From positions 1 through 13,734 of the forward strand of contig JBBSCO010000069.1 of assembly GCA_038250235.1 (NCBI GenBank): a DNA stretch of 13,734 nucleotides. The letters run 5' to 3'. Shown in pieces: positions 1-8,782 of the stretch. The position numbers and the translations under genes are program-made. The notes below the pieces were generated by a model. It saw only the letters and a program-made list of their open reading frames with translations. It was not told the DNA's origin and made no database searches. Numbering within the stretch: position 1 is the first letter of the stretch; each line of letters begins with the position of its first letter. This DNA comes from JAAUTS01 sp038250235. Lineage in GTDB: Bacteria; Verrucomicrobiota; Verrucomicrobiia; Methylacidiphilales; JAAUTS01.

Positions 1-1584
1 CCCGGTTCTCTTGGAATTTTGAATCCTGTTGTGTTGCCGGTTCTGTTCTTTCCGGAACAGGTGCGTCACCTGCTGATGGTGGAGTGGGTGGCATTGGTAA
101 GCTTCGTTTTGGGCAGTTGGGCTTTTGTTCAAATGGCCAAATCCTTGAGCAGGATTTATGGACTCCCGGACTTCCCGGGGGCATGGATTTTCCTGTCCTT
201 GAGTTGGAACTTTGGACTTTTTTCCCTCGCAGTTGGTTCAAGCTGGCTGGGGTTTCTTGGAAGTCAGGCGGCCGTGCCCCTGCTTTTCTGGGGGATGGTT
301 GAAAGGAACGCCCGCAGGAGCTTGTTGCTTCTATTGGTTGGTGCCGGATACGGGTTGTTCTGTGGCCATATGCATCCTTTTCTCATGTCCGCACTTTTTT
401 TTAGTCTGATGGTTGTGCCTCTGGCTCTGATGGAAAAAAGGTGGGGATTGCTGTTGCGCTGGGGAATTACTTACAGCGTCTATCTCGCTTTGCTGTCCCC
501 TTGGCTGTATTTCTCCCTTCAGGAAGTCGGGGCTTCTGTGAGGCAGGAAGAGCTTGCTCTGGATGGTGCCAAATCGTTGAGTTATCCGCTTATTTTGCAG
601 ATGGCATCGTTGATAGCTGGGCCGATCTTTTCTTTTGACGGTCTCGGAGCCGAATACTTCAGGCTCAGCAAAGCTTATATGACTTCCATTGCTTTTACGT
701 CCTCAGGGATCTTGTTCGGGCTTCTATTGTTCAGGAATTCGCTCAGATGGAAAAAAGCCTGCTGGTTCTTTGTCTTCTTTTCAGTTTTTATTTTTTTCAG
801 CCCTAAGCACCCTATGTTTCCCTATCTACCGTTTATCGCTGCTGCGCTGTTCGGGTTGACGGCGCTCTTGTTGAAGGAGGGTATTACAACACTGGAAAAA
901 GTGTGCCTTCTCTTTGTTCCTGTTTTAGTTGTCTTACTTGACAGGCCTGACTGGTTGACGTCCGTCATTTCACAAATTCCTGTATACAGATTTCTGCGTT
1001 GGCCGGTTCGGGAAGTCATCCTCATGACCTTCCTGTTTCATGTTATCCTGTTGTTTAATTGGCAATCGTTTACGGCCAGGATGCGTAAATTTTCCATGGT
1101 GGCGGGTGTTCTTATGATGGCTGGTTTTATCGCGGCTCATGGCAATCCGTCCTTCAGTCTGATGGAAATCGACCGCCGCCTGATCATCAGTGGTGAGGCC
1201 GCGCAGTGGTGGAAAAAGATCAAGTCGGAATCGGGTGATGCAGGTCCGTGGATTGCCGTGGTGGATGTAAAAACGCTCATGCAGATGGATTATCGGGTTC
1301 CCTTTACACTGACAGGTTCTTATAACTACCCCTCCTTTTTTGAAATCAGAAGTCTCACTGGTTACTGCGGAAATTGGATTGATATGTCAAAAAATTGGAG
1401 TGGAGAAAAACCTTATCACTGGGCTGGAATTTTCGGTCCGGAAGAGGGGGCGAGACTACGTGCCAGGAACCCGGAGCTTTGTTATGTTGAAATCAAGGAG
1501 TTGGGACCTGATTATGCGGAAGTGGTTGCCATCAGCCCCAAGACAGGACAGAAATGGACAATCAAGGTAAAATTGGAACCCTGA
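1..1584 (+). CDS. Polytopic membrane protein, GT-C/YfhO-like (5' end outside window)
   Basis: The reading frame is open from the first base, so the protein begins upstream. The TTG at 19 is only the first start-like codon in view and I do not take it as the true start. About 521 residues follow it. They form roughly eleven hydrophobic helices (for example residues 21-43, 104-140, 148-167 and 330-375), then a soluble tail of about 130 residues that is probably periplasmic. This layout, many helices with a C-terminal soluble domain, fits GT-C-fold glycosyltransferase-like or YfhO-like membrane proteins, which use lipid-linked sugars. The N-terminal loop that would carry the catalytic acid is not in view, so the family is not proven. 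It ends with TGA 55 bp before the next membrane protein, on the same strand. A role in surface glycan assembly is inferred from the neighbours. Confidence 0.75.
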   Translation, partial: PGSLGILNPVVLPVLFFPEQVRHLLMVEWVALVSFVLGSWAFVQMAKSLSRIYGLPDFPGAWIFLSLSWNFGLFSLAVGSSWLGFLGSQAAVPLLFWGMVERNARRSLLLLLVGAGYGLFCGHMHPFLMSALFFSLMVVPLALMEKRWGLLLRWGITYSVYLALLSPWLYFSLQEVGASVRQEELALDGAKSLSYPLILQMASLIAGPIFSFDGLGAEYFRLSKAYMTSIAFTSSGILFGLLLFRNSLRWKKACWFFVFFSVFIFFSPKHPMFPYLPFIAAALFGLTALLLKEGITTLEKVCLLFVPVLVVLLDRPDWLTSVISQIPVYRFLRWPVREVILMTFLFHVILLFNWQSFTARMRKFSMVAGVLMMAGFIAAHGNPSFSLMEIDRRLIISGEAAQWWKKIKSESGDAGPWIAVVDVKTLMQMDYRVPFTLTGSYNYPSFFEIRSLTGYCGNWIDMSKNWSGEKPYHWAGIFGPEEGARLRARNPELCYVEIKELGPDYAEVVAISPKTGQKWTIKVKLEP

Positions 1585-1639
1585 CATGAAACGCCATATT
1601 TCCAGGTTAGGGCATTGTTTGACCGGATAAACCCCATCC

Positions 1640-3475
1640 ATGAAAGCTTCAGCCAAGATAGCCTGCTCCCCGTTGTTCTGGGGGCTGGGAGCACTCATTG
1701 TCGTTGCTGTGTATCTGCTCCTTTGGTGGAACAAAGCCTTGGGGGGGACAACTGAAGGCTGGTTCCAACACTTTGCCAACTTGATGATGCAGGGGCAAAT
1801 GCCCTACCGTGATTTCTATTTGTTCACACCTCCGGGCCATTTACTGGAAACGGCTGCTGTTTCACGACTGATGGGGACGGATTTTATCGATTTCCGCATT
1901 TTTGGTTTTGTTCAAAGGCTGGCCATCTGCGGGATGCTCTATATGTGGCTGGCCAGGCTTTTTCATCCCTTTGCGGCCTTTGTCGGCGCTGTCTTCTGTC
2001 TTTTTGTCTACTCGGGAGATCAGCCGGATGTTCTTTTTTATGCCCATCACAGCACGGCATTCTGGAGTCTTCTGGCCTGTTGGGCGGCTTCACATCTGGA
2101 TATCAAATCGCGCCTCTGGATCGTTTGGATCCTTTGTGCAGGTCTGGCTGCAGGTCTGAACTTCTGTGTTAAACAGACAACTGGGTTGGGTGTGACCCTC
2201 TTGATTCCGACGGCATGGGTGCTGATGGCCTGGAAGTCTGACTATTGGCAGCGTCTGAAGCCCGCTATCCTCACGTTTGCTGCGGCATGGGTGGTTCCTG
2301 TGCTTTGTGTGGGTCTTTGGCTCTATGCCAATGGAGCCATGGCTGCTTTTATTGAGCAGACGTTTCTCAAGGGCACCAATGCCAAGGGACCTCTTCTGGA
2401 TGTCTTGCTTCGTCCGTTTACACCGTGGCCGGTGGCCGCTGTCTATCTGTTGATGATGGGATCCATTTGTCTGATTTCGCTGGGCTTGAGGCAGAACAGC
2501 AAAACTCCTGAGGAAACCGCCGGGCCGGCGGAGTGGCTCAGGCTATCGCTTGTTCCCGCGTCTGCCATGCTGCTGGTGATCGCCGCAGGCTACTGGTTGG
2601 GGAGGGGACTGTGGACTTTGTTTCCCAACAACGAGACATTCACCATGCTTAGGCTGAACGACATGTTTTTGATTGCCTGCGCTTTCCCAGCCAGCACGGT
2701 GTTTGCTTGTTTGTATTGTCCCTTATGGATACGTAAAGAAGAAAACCGTCCGGTCTTTTTCATGGCGTCTATTGGAATGGGAATGGCACTGTTTTATGCG
2801 ATCTCCTTTGTTCTATATAATCCTATGGTATTGCCGGGGCTGGGGCTCCTGGTTGCATACCTGACACATCTCCTTTTTAAGTCGGCCGTATCAACACCGG
2901 CCAAACGCAGACCTTTTTACCTGTTCATGCTTGCTCTTTTGTTGCAGATGGCGGTTCTTATCACCGCCCGGTTGCTGATTCCCTTTGATTTTTATGGCTG
3001 GCGGGAGCCTGCGGTTTATGCCAAGCGGAGTGAGCCTTCCTTGCCGCAATTGCAGGGACTGGATCTCAGTGCACAAACCAATTCATCTGTTGCCAGGATG
3101 GTTGAATTGATCCAACAGAACTCAGGCAAAAAGGAGACGCTGTTTGTTTTCCCGCATTTTCCCATGCTCTATACCTTGGCCGACAGGTCCCCCGCCACGT
3201 TTGCGCAGGTTCATTGGTTTGACGTTTGTCCCGACTACATGGCTCGGGAAGATATGGAGCGTTTGAGAAAAAATCCCCCTAAAATCATGATGATCATGAG
3301 CTTTTCCGATGAAAACATGACGATGATGGAGGGGCTCTATCGGGGCGGAAAAAAGTCAGGCCAGCGCGACATGATGCATTTCCTCGAAGAATCCACGAGC
3401 GGATACACACTTCTCGCTGAATTCTCCGGATACCCTTATCTTCTTCCCATCAGGATGTGGGTTCGCAATCCCTAA
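1640..3475 (+). CDS. GT39/ArnT-like membrane glycosyltransferase (GT-C fold)
   Basis: This 611-residue protein has one helix at residues 12-30, then a polar loop with Glu39, Trp41 and the motif PYRDFY at 55-60 followed by TPPGH. An acidic residue shortly after the first helix and a PYRDF-type motif are typical of the first periplasmic loop of GT-C/PMT-like transferases, which move sugars from polyprenyl phosphates to lipids, glycans or proteins. Here the acid is Glu where Asp is more usual. About ten further helices run to roughly residue 455, followed by a soluble domain of about 150 residues. The ATG at 1640 lacks a clear Shine-Dalgarno sequence. An in-frame ATG at 1586 is closed by TAA at 1628, so it cannot extend this protein. 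It is probably co-transcribed with the membrane proteins on either side. The substrate cannot be told. Confidence 0.8.
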   Translation: MKASAKIACSPLFWGLGALIVVAVYLLLWWNKALGGTTEGWFQHFANLMMQGQMPYRDFYLFTPPGHLLETAAVSRLMGTDFIDFRIFGFVQRLAICGMLYMWLARLFHPFAAFVGAVFCLFVYSGDQPDVLFYAHHSTAFWSLLACWAASHLDIKSRLWIVWILCAGLAAGLNFCVKQTTGLGVTLLIPTAWVLMAWKSDYWQRLKPAILTFAAAWVVPVLCVGLWLYANGAMAAFIEQTFLKGTNAKGPLLDVLLRPFTPWPVAAVYLLMMGSICLISLGLRQNSKTPEETAGPAEWLRLSLVPASAMLLVIAAGYWLGRGLWTLFPNNETFTMLRLNDMFLIACAFPASTVFACLYCPLWIRKEENRPVFFMASIGMGMALFYAISFVLYNPMVLPGLGLLVAYLTHLLFKSAVSTPAKRRPFYLFMLALLLQMAVLITARLLIPFDFYGWREPAVYAKRSEPSLPQLQGLDLSAQTNSSVARMVELIQQNSGKKETLFVFPHFPMLYTLADRSPATFAQVHWFDVCPDYMAREDMERLRKNPPKIMMIMSFSDENMTMMEGLYRGGKKSGQRDMMHFLEESTSGYTLLAEFSGYPYLLPIRMWVRNP

Positions 3476-3545
3476 GTTACGGTAAAATCACATGAAACGC
3501 CTTCCGCAAAGTTACGGGCCGAACTGACTGACTCCGGCGCGGATC

Positions 3546-4697
3546 TTGGGACTTTTTGCGGCGCTTTTGGTTTTTGTTGGGATTCTTTCGTGGTTGAAAG
3601 AAAGACCTTTTCTTCCGGTGGATGATTACGGCGGAGTGTCCTATCCGCGGCTCCCGACCGTTTCCACGGCGGAAACGGCCAAGGATTTATGGAACATGGG
3701 CACTTTGGAGCGGCCAGAGTTTTACCGGCTTTATGCCTACTTTATAGAGGAGAGCAGGATCCACCGTGACCGGACCTACCGGCAGGACGTTTTCACCGAG
3801 GCAGCTGATGGAAGGTTGCTTCCCAAACATCCGGTGATCATCAGTGTCATGGCGGCACCCTTTTATGGATGGATGGGCCAGGTTGGTTTCTGGGTCTTTC
3901 AACAACTGGTTTTGCTGGCACTGATCATTTCACTCTATCGCGTGGCCCGGGATCTGGCTGGTCCTGAGGCGGCACTATTGACCTGCGCTCTCGCAGCGGC
4001 AGGAACGAACCTGGTTTGGTATTATTCCTACAATTTTTCCTACGATATTCTTGGCACGATGTTTATCATGGCCGGATTGTCTTAGTTGAAGAGGTATCCG
4101 TTGTTGGCCGGAACCCTCTTCGCTCTCAGCCTCTATGTCAGAGCGGCCAATGTGGTCGTTTTGCCTTTTCTGGTTTTGGCCTGTTGGCCGCCGGGGACGG
4201 ATTTCCGAAGGATTCTACGACCGTGGATATTAGTAATGTCGGGATTTCTCGCTGTCATACTGCCGTATCTTACGCTCAATCATCTGATCTACGGGGATGC
4301 GTTGAAAGGAAACTACTCCCTGATACCGGTCTTTGCCCAAGGAAAAGTGTTGTACGATGTGGAAACAACAGATTTCTCCTGGCGTTTTTTCCGGGAGGAA
4401 GCCTTGGCCCGTCTGTGGGGACATCCGGAAAGCGTTTTGTATGCGTATCCGGGATTGTTTGTCAGTATCCTATCCCTACCATGGATCCTGCGCCTCCCGG
4501 GTCGGGAACGCCGGTTCGCTGTTCTGCTGTTTTTGGCAGGATGCTCCATGATCGTGCTGTTTTTCTGTTACAGCGGCTGGCTGAAAGCGCACGGGGACCG
4601 TTATGTGTTGCCGGCAGCGTTTTTGATGTTGATACCAACCGCTCTGGTTTTTCGCGGACTTTCGAATGCGTTGCAGAGCCGCTTAAAAAAGGACTAA
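3546..4697 (+). pseudogene. GT39-like membrane protein interrupted by an in-frame TAG
   Basis: A single membrane-protein frame runs from a TTG at 3546 to TAA at 4695-4697, but a TAG at 4083-4085 splits it after 179 codons. The two parts read as one continuous protein with no shift: helices and loops before the stop (ending ILGTMFIMAGLS) continue into KRYPLLAGTLFALSLYVRAA directly after it. The whole would be about 383 residues with roughly eight to nine helices, smaller than its neighbours but similar in style to GT39-like proteins. An ATG at 3492 lies in the same frame and gives a better start, but a TGA at 3525 cuts it off after 11 codons. Two stops in one gene point to a pseudogene. Restart at the TTG right after the TAG (4086), stop readthrough, or a sequencing error are alternatives. 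Its 3' end overlaps the convergent aminotransferase gene by 15 bp. Confidence 0.7.
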
Positions 4698-5783
4698 CGC
4701 CTGACAAACCTGATCTGCCTGTTGGTGGGTCAATTCGGGATATAAAGGCAAGGCCAGGCATTCGTTGGCCACCTGTTCGGCGACGGGAAAGCTTCCCTTT
4801 GTATAGCCCAGCGGGCTGTAGCATTTCTGCAGATGAAGCGGAATCGGGTAGTGGATGGCGGAGCCGATACCTTTTTCCTGAAGGTGCGCGGCGATTTCAT
4901 CACGCCGGGGGTGGCGGATAACATAGAGATGCCAGGCACTATGGGCCCACTCTTTCTCTTTCGGTAGAATCAGGGAACTTCCTTTCAGGCCTTCGGTATA
5001 AAGTCCGGCCAAAGTCCGGCGTGCTGCGGTCCACCGGTCCAGATGTTTCAATTTGACGCGGAGCACGGCACCCTGCATGCCTTCCATGCGATAGTTGTAG
5101 CCCACCTCGTCATAGTGATAACGTTGATAGGAGCCGTGGTTGCGCAGCGCCACTGCGCGTTTGGCCATGGCTTCATCGTTGGTGACAAGGGCACCGGCTT
5201 CGCCACAGGCTCCGAGATTTTTTGTGGGATAAAAGCTGAAAGACCCCTGGGTTCCCATGGTTCCCACGGGACGGTTTTTATACCGGGCCCCATGGGCCTG
5301 GGCGGCGTCCTCCACGACAGGAAGTCCGTATTTTTCGGCAATGGCAAGGATGGCGTCCATGTCGCAGGGATGGCCGTAAAGATGGACCGGTAGAATGGCT
5401 TTGGTTTTGGAGGTGATGGCAGCCTCAATTTTTGCAGGGTCGATCTGGTAGGATTCAGGTTCGATGTCGACGTAAACGGGTTTGGCTCCGACGTAAGAGA
5501 TGGCCCAACTGGTGGAGGCAAAGGTGAAAGGAGTGGTGATGACTTCGTCACCCGGGCCGATGTTGTGCAAGAGCATGGCGATGTGCAGTGACGAAGTTCC
5601 GCTATTCATCCCAATGCAGTAACGAGCTCCGCTCCAGGCGGCGAATTCTTTTTCGAAAGCGTCAACATCAGGTCCGAGGCAAAAGCTGGTTTGATCGAGT
5701 GTTTTTTCGATGGCGGCCAGCAATTCGTTTTTGAGTCCGGAATGTTGTTCGGCCAGAGAGAAATAGGGCACTGGAGTATGCAT
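4683..5783 (-). CDS. DegT/DnrJ/EryC1/StrS family sugar aminotransferase
   Basis: A PLP-dependent aminotransferase of 366 residues, which probably aminates a keto sugar nucleotide for a surface polysaccharide. Visible family marks are SGTSSLH near 61-67, the VVEDAAQAHGA segment with Asp159 that would hold the cofactor pyridine nitrogen, SFYPTKNLGACGEAGAL with Lys188 as the expected Schiff-base lysine, and RNHGS and YNYRMEGMQ further on. I chose the ATG at 5783: the protein then begins MHTPVPYFSLAEQH, as family members usually do. The longer TTG form from 5822 adds 13 residues without family character, and that TTG falls inside a candidate -35 box. There is no strong Shine-Dalgarno sequence. 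The gene converges on the interrupted membrane gene (15 bp overlap) and diverges from the hydrolase gene. The exact sugar cannot be deduced. Confidence 0.93.
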   Translation of the reverse strand: MHTPVPYFSLAEQHSGLKNELLAAIEKTLDQTSFCLGPDVDAFEKEFAAWSGARYCIGMNSGTSSLHIAMLLHNIGPGDEVITTPFTFASTSWAISYVGAKPVYVDIEPESYQIDPAKIEAAITSKTKAILPVHLYGHPCDMDAILAIAEKYGLPVVEDAAQAHGARYKNRPVGTMGTQGSFSFYPTKNLGACGEAGALVTNDEAMAKRAVALRNHGSYQRYHYDEVGYNYRMEGMQGAVLRVKLKHLDRWTAARRTLAGLYTEGLKGSSLILPKEKEWAHSAWHLYVIRHPRRDEIAAHLQEKGIGSAIHYPIPLHLQKCYSPLGYTKGSFPVAEQVANECLALPLYPELTHQQADQVCQALVLF

Positions 5784-5792
5784 GAAAGCGAA

Positions 5793-5822
5793 ATAATGCC
5801 TGTCGGACTCGGGTGAGGTCAA
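5793..5822 (-). promoter_or_regulatory. Candidate promoter for the aminotransferase gene
   Basis: On the minus strand TTGACC (5817-5822) and CATTAT (5793-5798) are separated by 18 bp, matching five and four of six consensus positions. Transcription would begin only a few bases before the ATG at 5783, implying a nearly leaderless message. That fits the lack of a Shine-Dalgarno sequence but remains an inference. Confidence 0.3.
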
Positions 5823-5889
5823 TCCTGTAGAAGAACCACATCGGATTTAACGGTTTTCAGCCGGAGCTTTCCGGGTACGATGCTGGAAG

Positions 5890-7398
5890 ATGACGGGACG
5901 AGTATTTAGTTTGTGTTTGTGGTTTCTGGCCTTGGCGTCTTTGCTCCAGGGCTCGGAAGCAATCCAGGAAGCTGTGCCCAGGGAGTTTCGTGGAGCATGG
6001 GTGGCGTCGGTTTATAATCTGGATTGGCCTTCCCGACCGGGTCTCCCGGTGGAGGAGCAAAAGCGGGAATTGTGTGTTTTATTGGATGAGGCGAAGGCAT
6101 TGAATCTGAATGCCATCATTTTTCAGGTCAGGCCTGCCGCCGATGCCTTGTATGAGTCACCCTATGAGCCATGGTCCTATTATTTGACGGGGAAAATGGG
6201 AAAGGCCCCGGAACCGTTTTACGATCCTCTGGCCTACGCGGTGGAGCAGGCCCATCTACGCTGTCTGGAGTTGCATGCCTGGATCAATCCCTACCGTGCG
6301 CGCGCCGGATTGGATTATGCGGCATCACCGGATCATGTGTTAAAACGACATCCGGAATGGATCAGAACCTACAGGAACCTGCAATGGCTTGATCCGGGAC
6401 TTCCGGAGGTTCAGGAGCATGTGCTGAAAGTGGTGAAGGATATTGTGCGGCGTTATGACATTGATGGCCTGCACATCGATGATTATTTTTATCCCTATCC
6501 TTTGTATGATAAGGCCAAGAAGAAGTTGGAATTTCCGGATGAGAAAACCTACCGGTCCTACCGTGACAAGGGAGGGACTCTGGGGAAAGACGATTGGCGC
6601 CGGGACAATGTCAACGCGATGGTCAAAGGGATGTATGAAGCAATCCGGAAGGAAAAGCCCTGGGTCAAGTTCGGTGTCAGTCCCTTTGGCATCTGGAAGC
6701 CGGGAGTCCCTGCCGGAACGATGGCCTATGTGGATGCGTATGAGCATCTGTATGCCGACTCCAGGCGCTGGCTTCAGGAGGGCTGGCTGGATTATTGCGC
6801 CCCCCAGTTGTATTGGTCGCGTGATTCCAAGTTGCAGCCATTTGAACCTTTGTTGACCTGGTGGGCTTTGCAGAACAGCAAGTCCCGCCATCTATGGCCT
6901 GGTATTGCCTCGGAACGGGTCGGTGCCCAGAGAAGGCCTGATGAAATGGTCGGGCAGATCATGTTGACGCGGCTCCGGCTGGAAAGTGGCGGGCATATAC
7001 ATTGGAACATGAAGCCTTTGTTGAATAACCATCTGGGGCTGGGCACATTGTTAAAAAAGAAAGTCTACGAACAGCCCGCCCTTGTTCCGGAATCGCCCTG
7101 GATGGTTCCTGACAAACAGCCGGTGCCATCCTTTATCGCCGGAAAAAAGGTTGAGTCCGGTCAGTGGCGTGTTTCCTGGGTCATGGCACCGGAGTCCCTG
7201 CCGCCTTTCTGCTGGATCTGGAGGGAAAGACAGGAGGGGGTCTGGACTTTTCAGATTCTTCCCGGAACAGTCCGCAGCTTCAGCCAGAACGGGGCGGGGG
7301 TCTCGGAAATACAAATAGCGGCAGTGGATAGATATGGAAGGATCAGTGCCTGGCAGAAAGTTGAAGTGGCGCCATGGCAGGCCCAGACCATGCGTTGA
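5890..7398 (+). CDS. Exported glycoside hydrolase-like GHL10 (DUF187) protein
   Basis: A 502-residue protein with a likely signal peptide: a short basic start, a hydrophobic stretch at residues 6-20 and a possible cleavage after GSEA (24). Residues about 31-345 carry the DUF187/GHL10 TIM-barrel pattern: RGAWVASVYNLDWPS (34-48), FQVRPAADALY (78-88), HAWINPYRA (129-137), GLHIDDYFYPYP (193-204) and FGVSPFGIWK (261-270). The acidic pair in HIDDYF is the likely catalytic or sugar-binding site. The last 120 residues look like a small beta-rich domain. Family members, such as YngK of Bacillus, are exported or lipoprotein glycosidase-like enzymes with poorly defined substrates. A stop at 5848 in this frame rules out a longer N-terminus, and the ATG at 5890 directly precedes the signal peptide. 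The gene ends 22 bp from the convergent CCA-enzyme gene. Confidence 0.9.
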   Translation: MTGRVFSLCLWFLALASLLQGSEAIQEAVPREFRGAWVASVYNLDWPSRPGLPVEEQKRELCVLLDEAKALNLNAIIFQVRPAADALYESPYEPWSYYLTGKMGKAPEPFYDPLAYAVEQAHLRCLELHAWINPYRARAGLDYAASPDHVLKRHPEWIRTYRNLQWLDPGLPEVQEHVLKVVKDIVRRYDIDGLHIDDYFYPYPLYDKAKKKLEFPDEKTYRSYRDKGGTLGKDDWRRDNVNAMVKGMYEAIRKEKPWVKFGVSPFGIWKPGVPAGTMAYVDAYEHLYADSRRWLQEGWLDYCAPQLYWSRDSKLQPFEPLLTWWALQNSKSRHLWPGIASERVGAQRRPDEMVGQIMLTRLRLESGGHIHWNMKPLLNNHLGLGTLLKKKVYEQPALVPESPWMVPDKQPVPSFIAGKKVESGQWRVSWVMAPESLPPFCWIWRERQEGVWTFQILPGTVRSFSQNGAGVSEIQIAAVDRYGRISAWQKVEVAPWQAQTMR

Positions 7399-7420
7399 TG
7401 GGGGAGGGTAGACGCCTGGA

Positions 7421-8782
7421 CTATTGGATCAGGCCTGAGACCAGCGCGCGGGCGCGGCGAAGCGCACTTTCACGAGATTTCAGTTTTCCCTCAAGTTGTT
7501 CGTCCATCAGGGTTTCCAGAAGCATTCCCAGGAGTTTGCCGGGACGGACACCGAGTTCGATCAGGTCGTTTCCGTTAACCAACGGGACGGGCTTAAGCTC
7601 TTCGTGGGAAATTTCCCCGCGTTTCTCCAGAACGAATTCGTAGATGTCGAGTAGTCGATGGCTGGAGCTACAATCAATCCGGTGCAATTCAACCTCCAGA
7701 TCCATGGTGGGACGGGCCAGGAATTTCTTCAGGGTGCTGAGACGCATGTTGGGGGCGTCTTTGAAAGCCATGTGGTTGGCAACAAGGGCAGTGACATCGC
7801 GGATCATGTCATTGGAGAAGCGCAGGCTGCGCATAATGTGTTCGGTTTTTTTTGCGCCGACGGATTCGTGGCCGTTGAAGCGGATGCGCCCGGTGTGATC
7901 AACTTTGTAGGTATCGGGTTTGGCTATGTCGTGGAATAACACGCCCAAAGCCAGGACGGGGTCGGGATTTTTCAGGTGGCCCATCATCAGGCGGACATGT
8001 TTATAGACATCCCCTTCCGGATGGAATTGGGGAGGTTGTTCCACACCTTTCATTTCTTCAATTTCGGGTATCCAGACCCTGAACAATCCACTGGCATCCA
8101 ATAGGTCGAAGGCTTTGAGCGGATTGACGCTGGTGAGGGCCTTGACCAGTTCATCCCGGACGCGCTCCGGTGCCAGATTGGTGCTTTCCGGTGCCAGGGT
8201 GCAGAGAGCTTTCCAGGTTTCCGGTTCAATCTCAAAATCCAACTGGGCCGCGAAACGCACGGCGCGGAACAGGCGTAGCTTGTCCTCGGTAAAGCGCATG
8301 ACGGGATCTCCGATGCCACGGATGCGCTGTTTTTTCAGGTCGGCCTGGCCGCCAACGAAGTCGATGAACTTTTCTTTGAGCGGATCGTAAAAGAGTCCGT
8401 TGATGGTGAAGTCGCGACGTTCGGCATCTTTTTCCGGGGTGGTGGGTTCGACTGATTCCGGACGGCGGCCGTCCTTGTAGAGTCCGTCGTTGCGGAACAT
8501 CGCTATTTCAAAGTTTTGTCCGTGGTATTGAACCCTCACCACCCCGAAGGCTTTTCCCTGGAGATCGGTGACTTTGGGAAAAAGTTTCTGCACCTGATCC
8601 GGAGTGGCATTGGTGGCGATGTCGATGTCTTTGGCTTCGCGCTGTAGAAGATGGTCGCGCACGCAACCTCCGGCGAAGTAGGCGGTGTGGCCGGCTTTGG
8701 CCAGTTTTTCCACAACGCCACAGGCTATTTTGCCGCTGGGGCCCAGAATGCCGTCGATGGATGGCGAAGAGCCGCTGCTCAT
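7421..8782 (-). CDS. CCA tRNA nucleotidyltransferase / poly(A) polymerase family, with HD domain
   Basis: A 453-residue class II nucleotidyltransferase. Members add or repair the 3' CCA of tRNAs, and some relatives polyadenylate RNA. Seen in order: GGCVRD (38-43), the metal-binding acids in KDIDIATNATPDQV (Asp52 and Asp54), the RRDFTINGLFYD motif (122-133), GIGDP and RFTEDKLRLFRAVRFA in the neck, ERVRDEL (206-212), and an HD phosphohydrolase-like domain with His262, His284-Asp285 and Asn336-His337. The C-terminal segment LVNGNDLIELGVRPGKLLG is typical of CCA enzymes with such domains. The start is the ATG at 8782, which overlaps the stop of the flippase-like gene as ATGA. The frame is open for 163 further codons upstream, but that part is an arginine- and proline-rich shadow of the flippase gene. 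CCA addition is more likely than polyadenylation, though sequence alone does not settle this. Confidence 0.93.
   Translation of the reverse strand: MSSGSSPSIDGILGPSGKIACGVVEKLAKAGHTAYFAGGCVRDHLLQREAKDIDIATNATPDQVQKLFPKVTDLQGKAFGVVRVQYHGQNFEIAMFRNDGLYKDGRRPESVEPTTPEKDAERRDFTINGLFYDPLKEKFIDFVGGQADLKKQRIRGIGDPVMRFTEDKLRLFRAVRFAAQLDFEIEPETWKALCTLAPESTNLAPERVRDELVKALTSVNPLKAFDLLDASGLFRVWIPEIEEMKGVEQPPQFHPEGDVYKHVRLMMGHLKNPDPVLALGVLFHDIAKPDTYKVDHTGRIRFNGHESVGAKKTEHIMRSLRFSNDMIRDVTALVANHMAFKDAPNMRLSTLKKFLARPTMDLEVELHRIDCSSSHRLLDIYEFVLEKRGEISHEELKPVPLVNGNDLIELGVRPGKLLGMLLETLMDEQLEGKLKSRESALRRARALVSGLIQ

Noticed and set aside
4016..4921. 301-codon plus-strand ORF
   Set aside because: It lies out of frame over the broken membrane gene and antisense to the aminotransferase gene, and its product has no domain-like pattern.
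5784..5822. Longer aminotransferase starting at the TTG at 5822
   Set aside because: The 13 added residues lack family character and the TTG overlaps a candidate -35 box.
6340..6891. 183-codon minus-strand ORF
   Set aside because: It is antisense to the well-supported GHL10 gene and shows no independent evidence.
7414..7434. GCCTG/CAGGC hairpin between the convergent hydrolase and CCA-enzyme genes
   Set aside because: The stem is only five pairs and no T-run follows on either strand.
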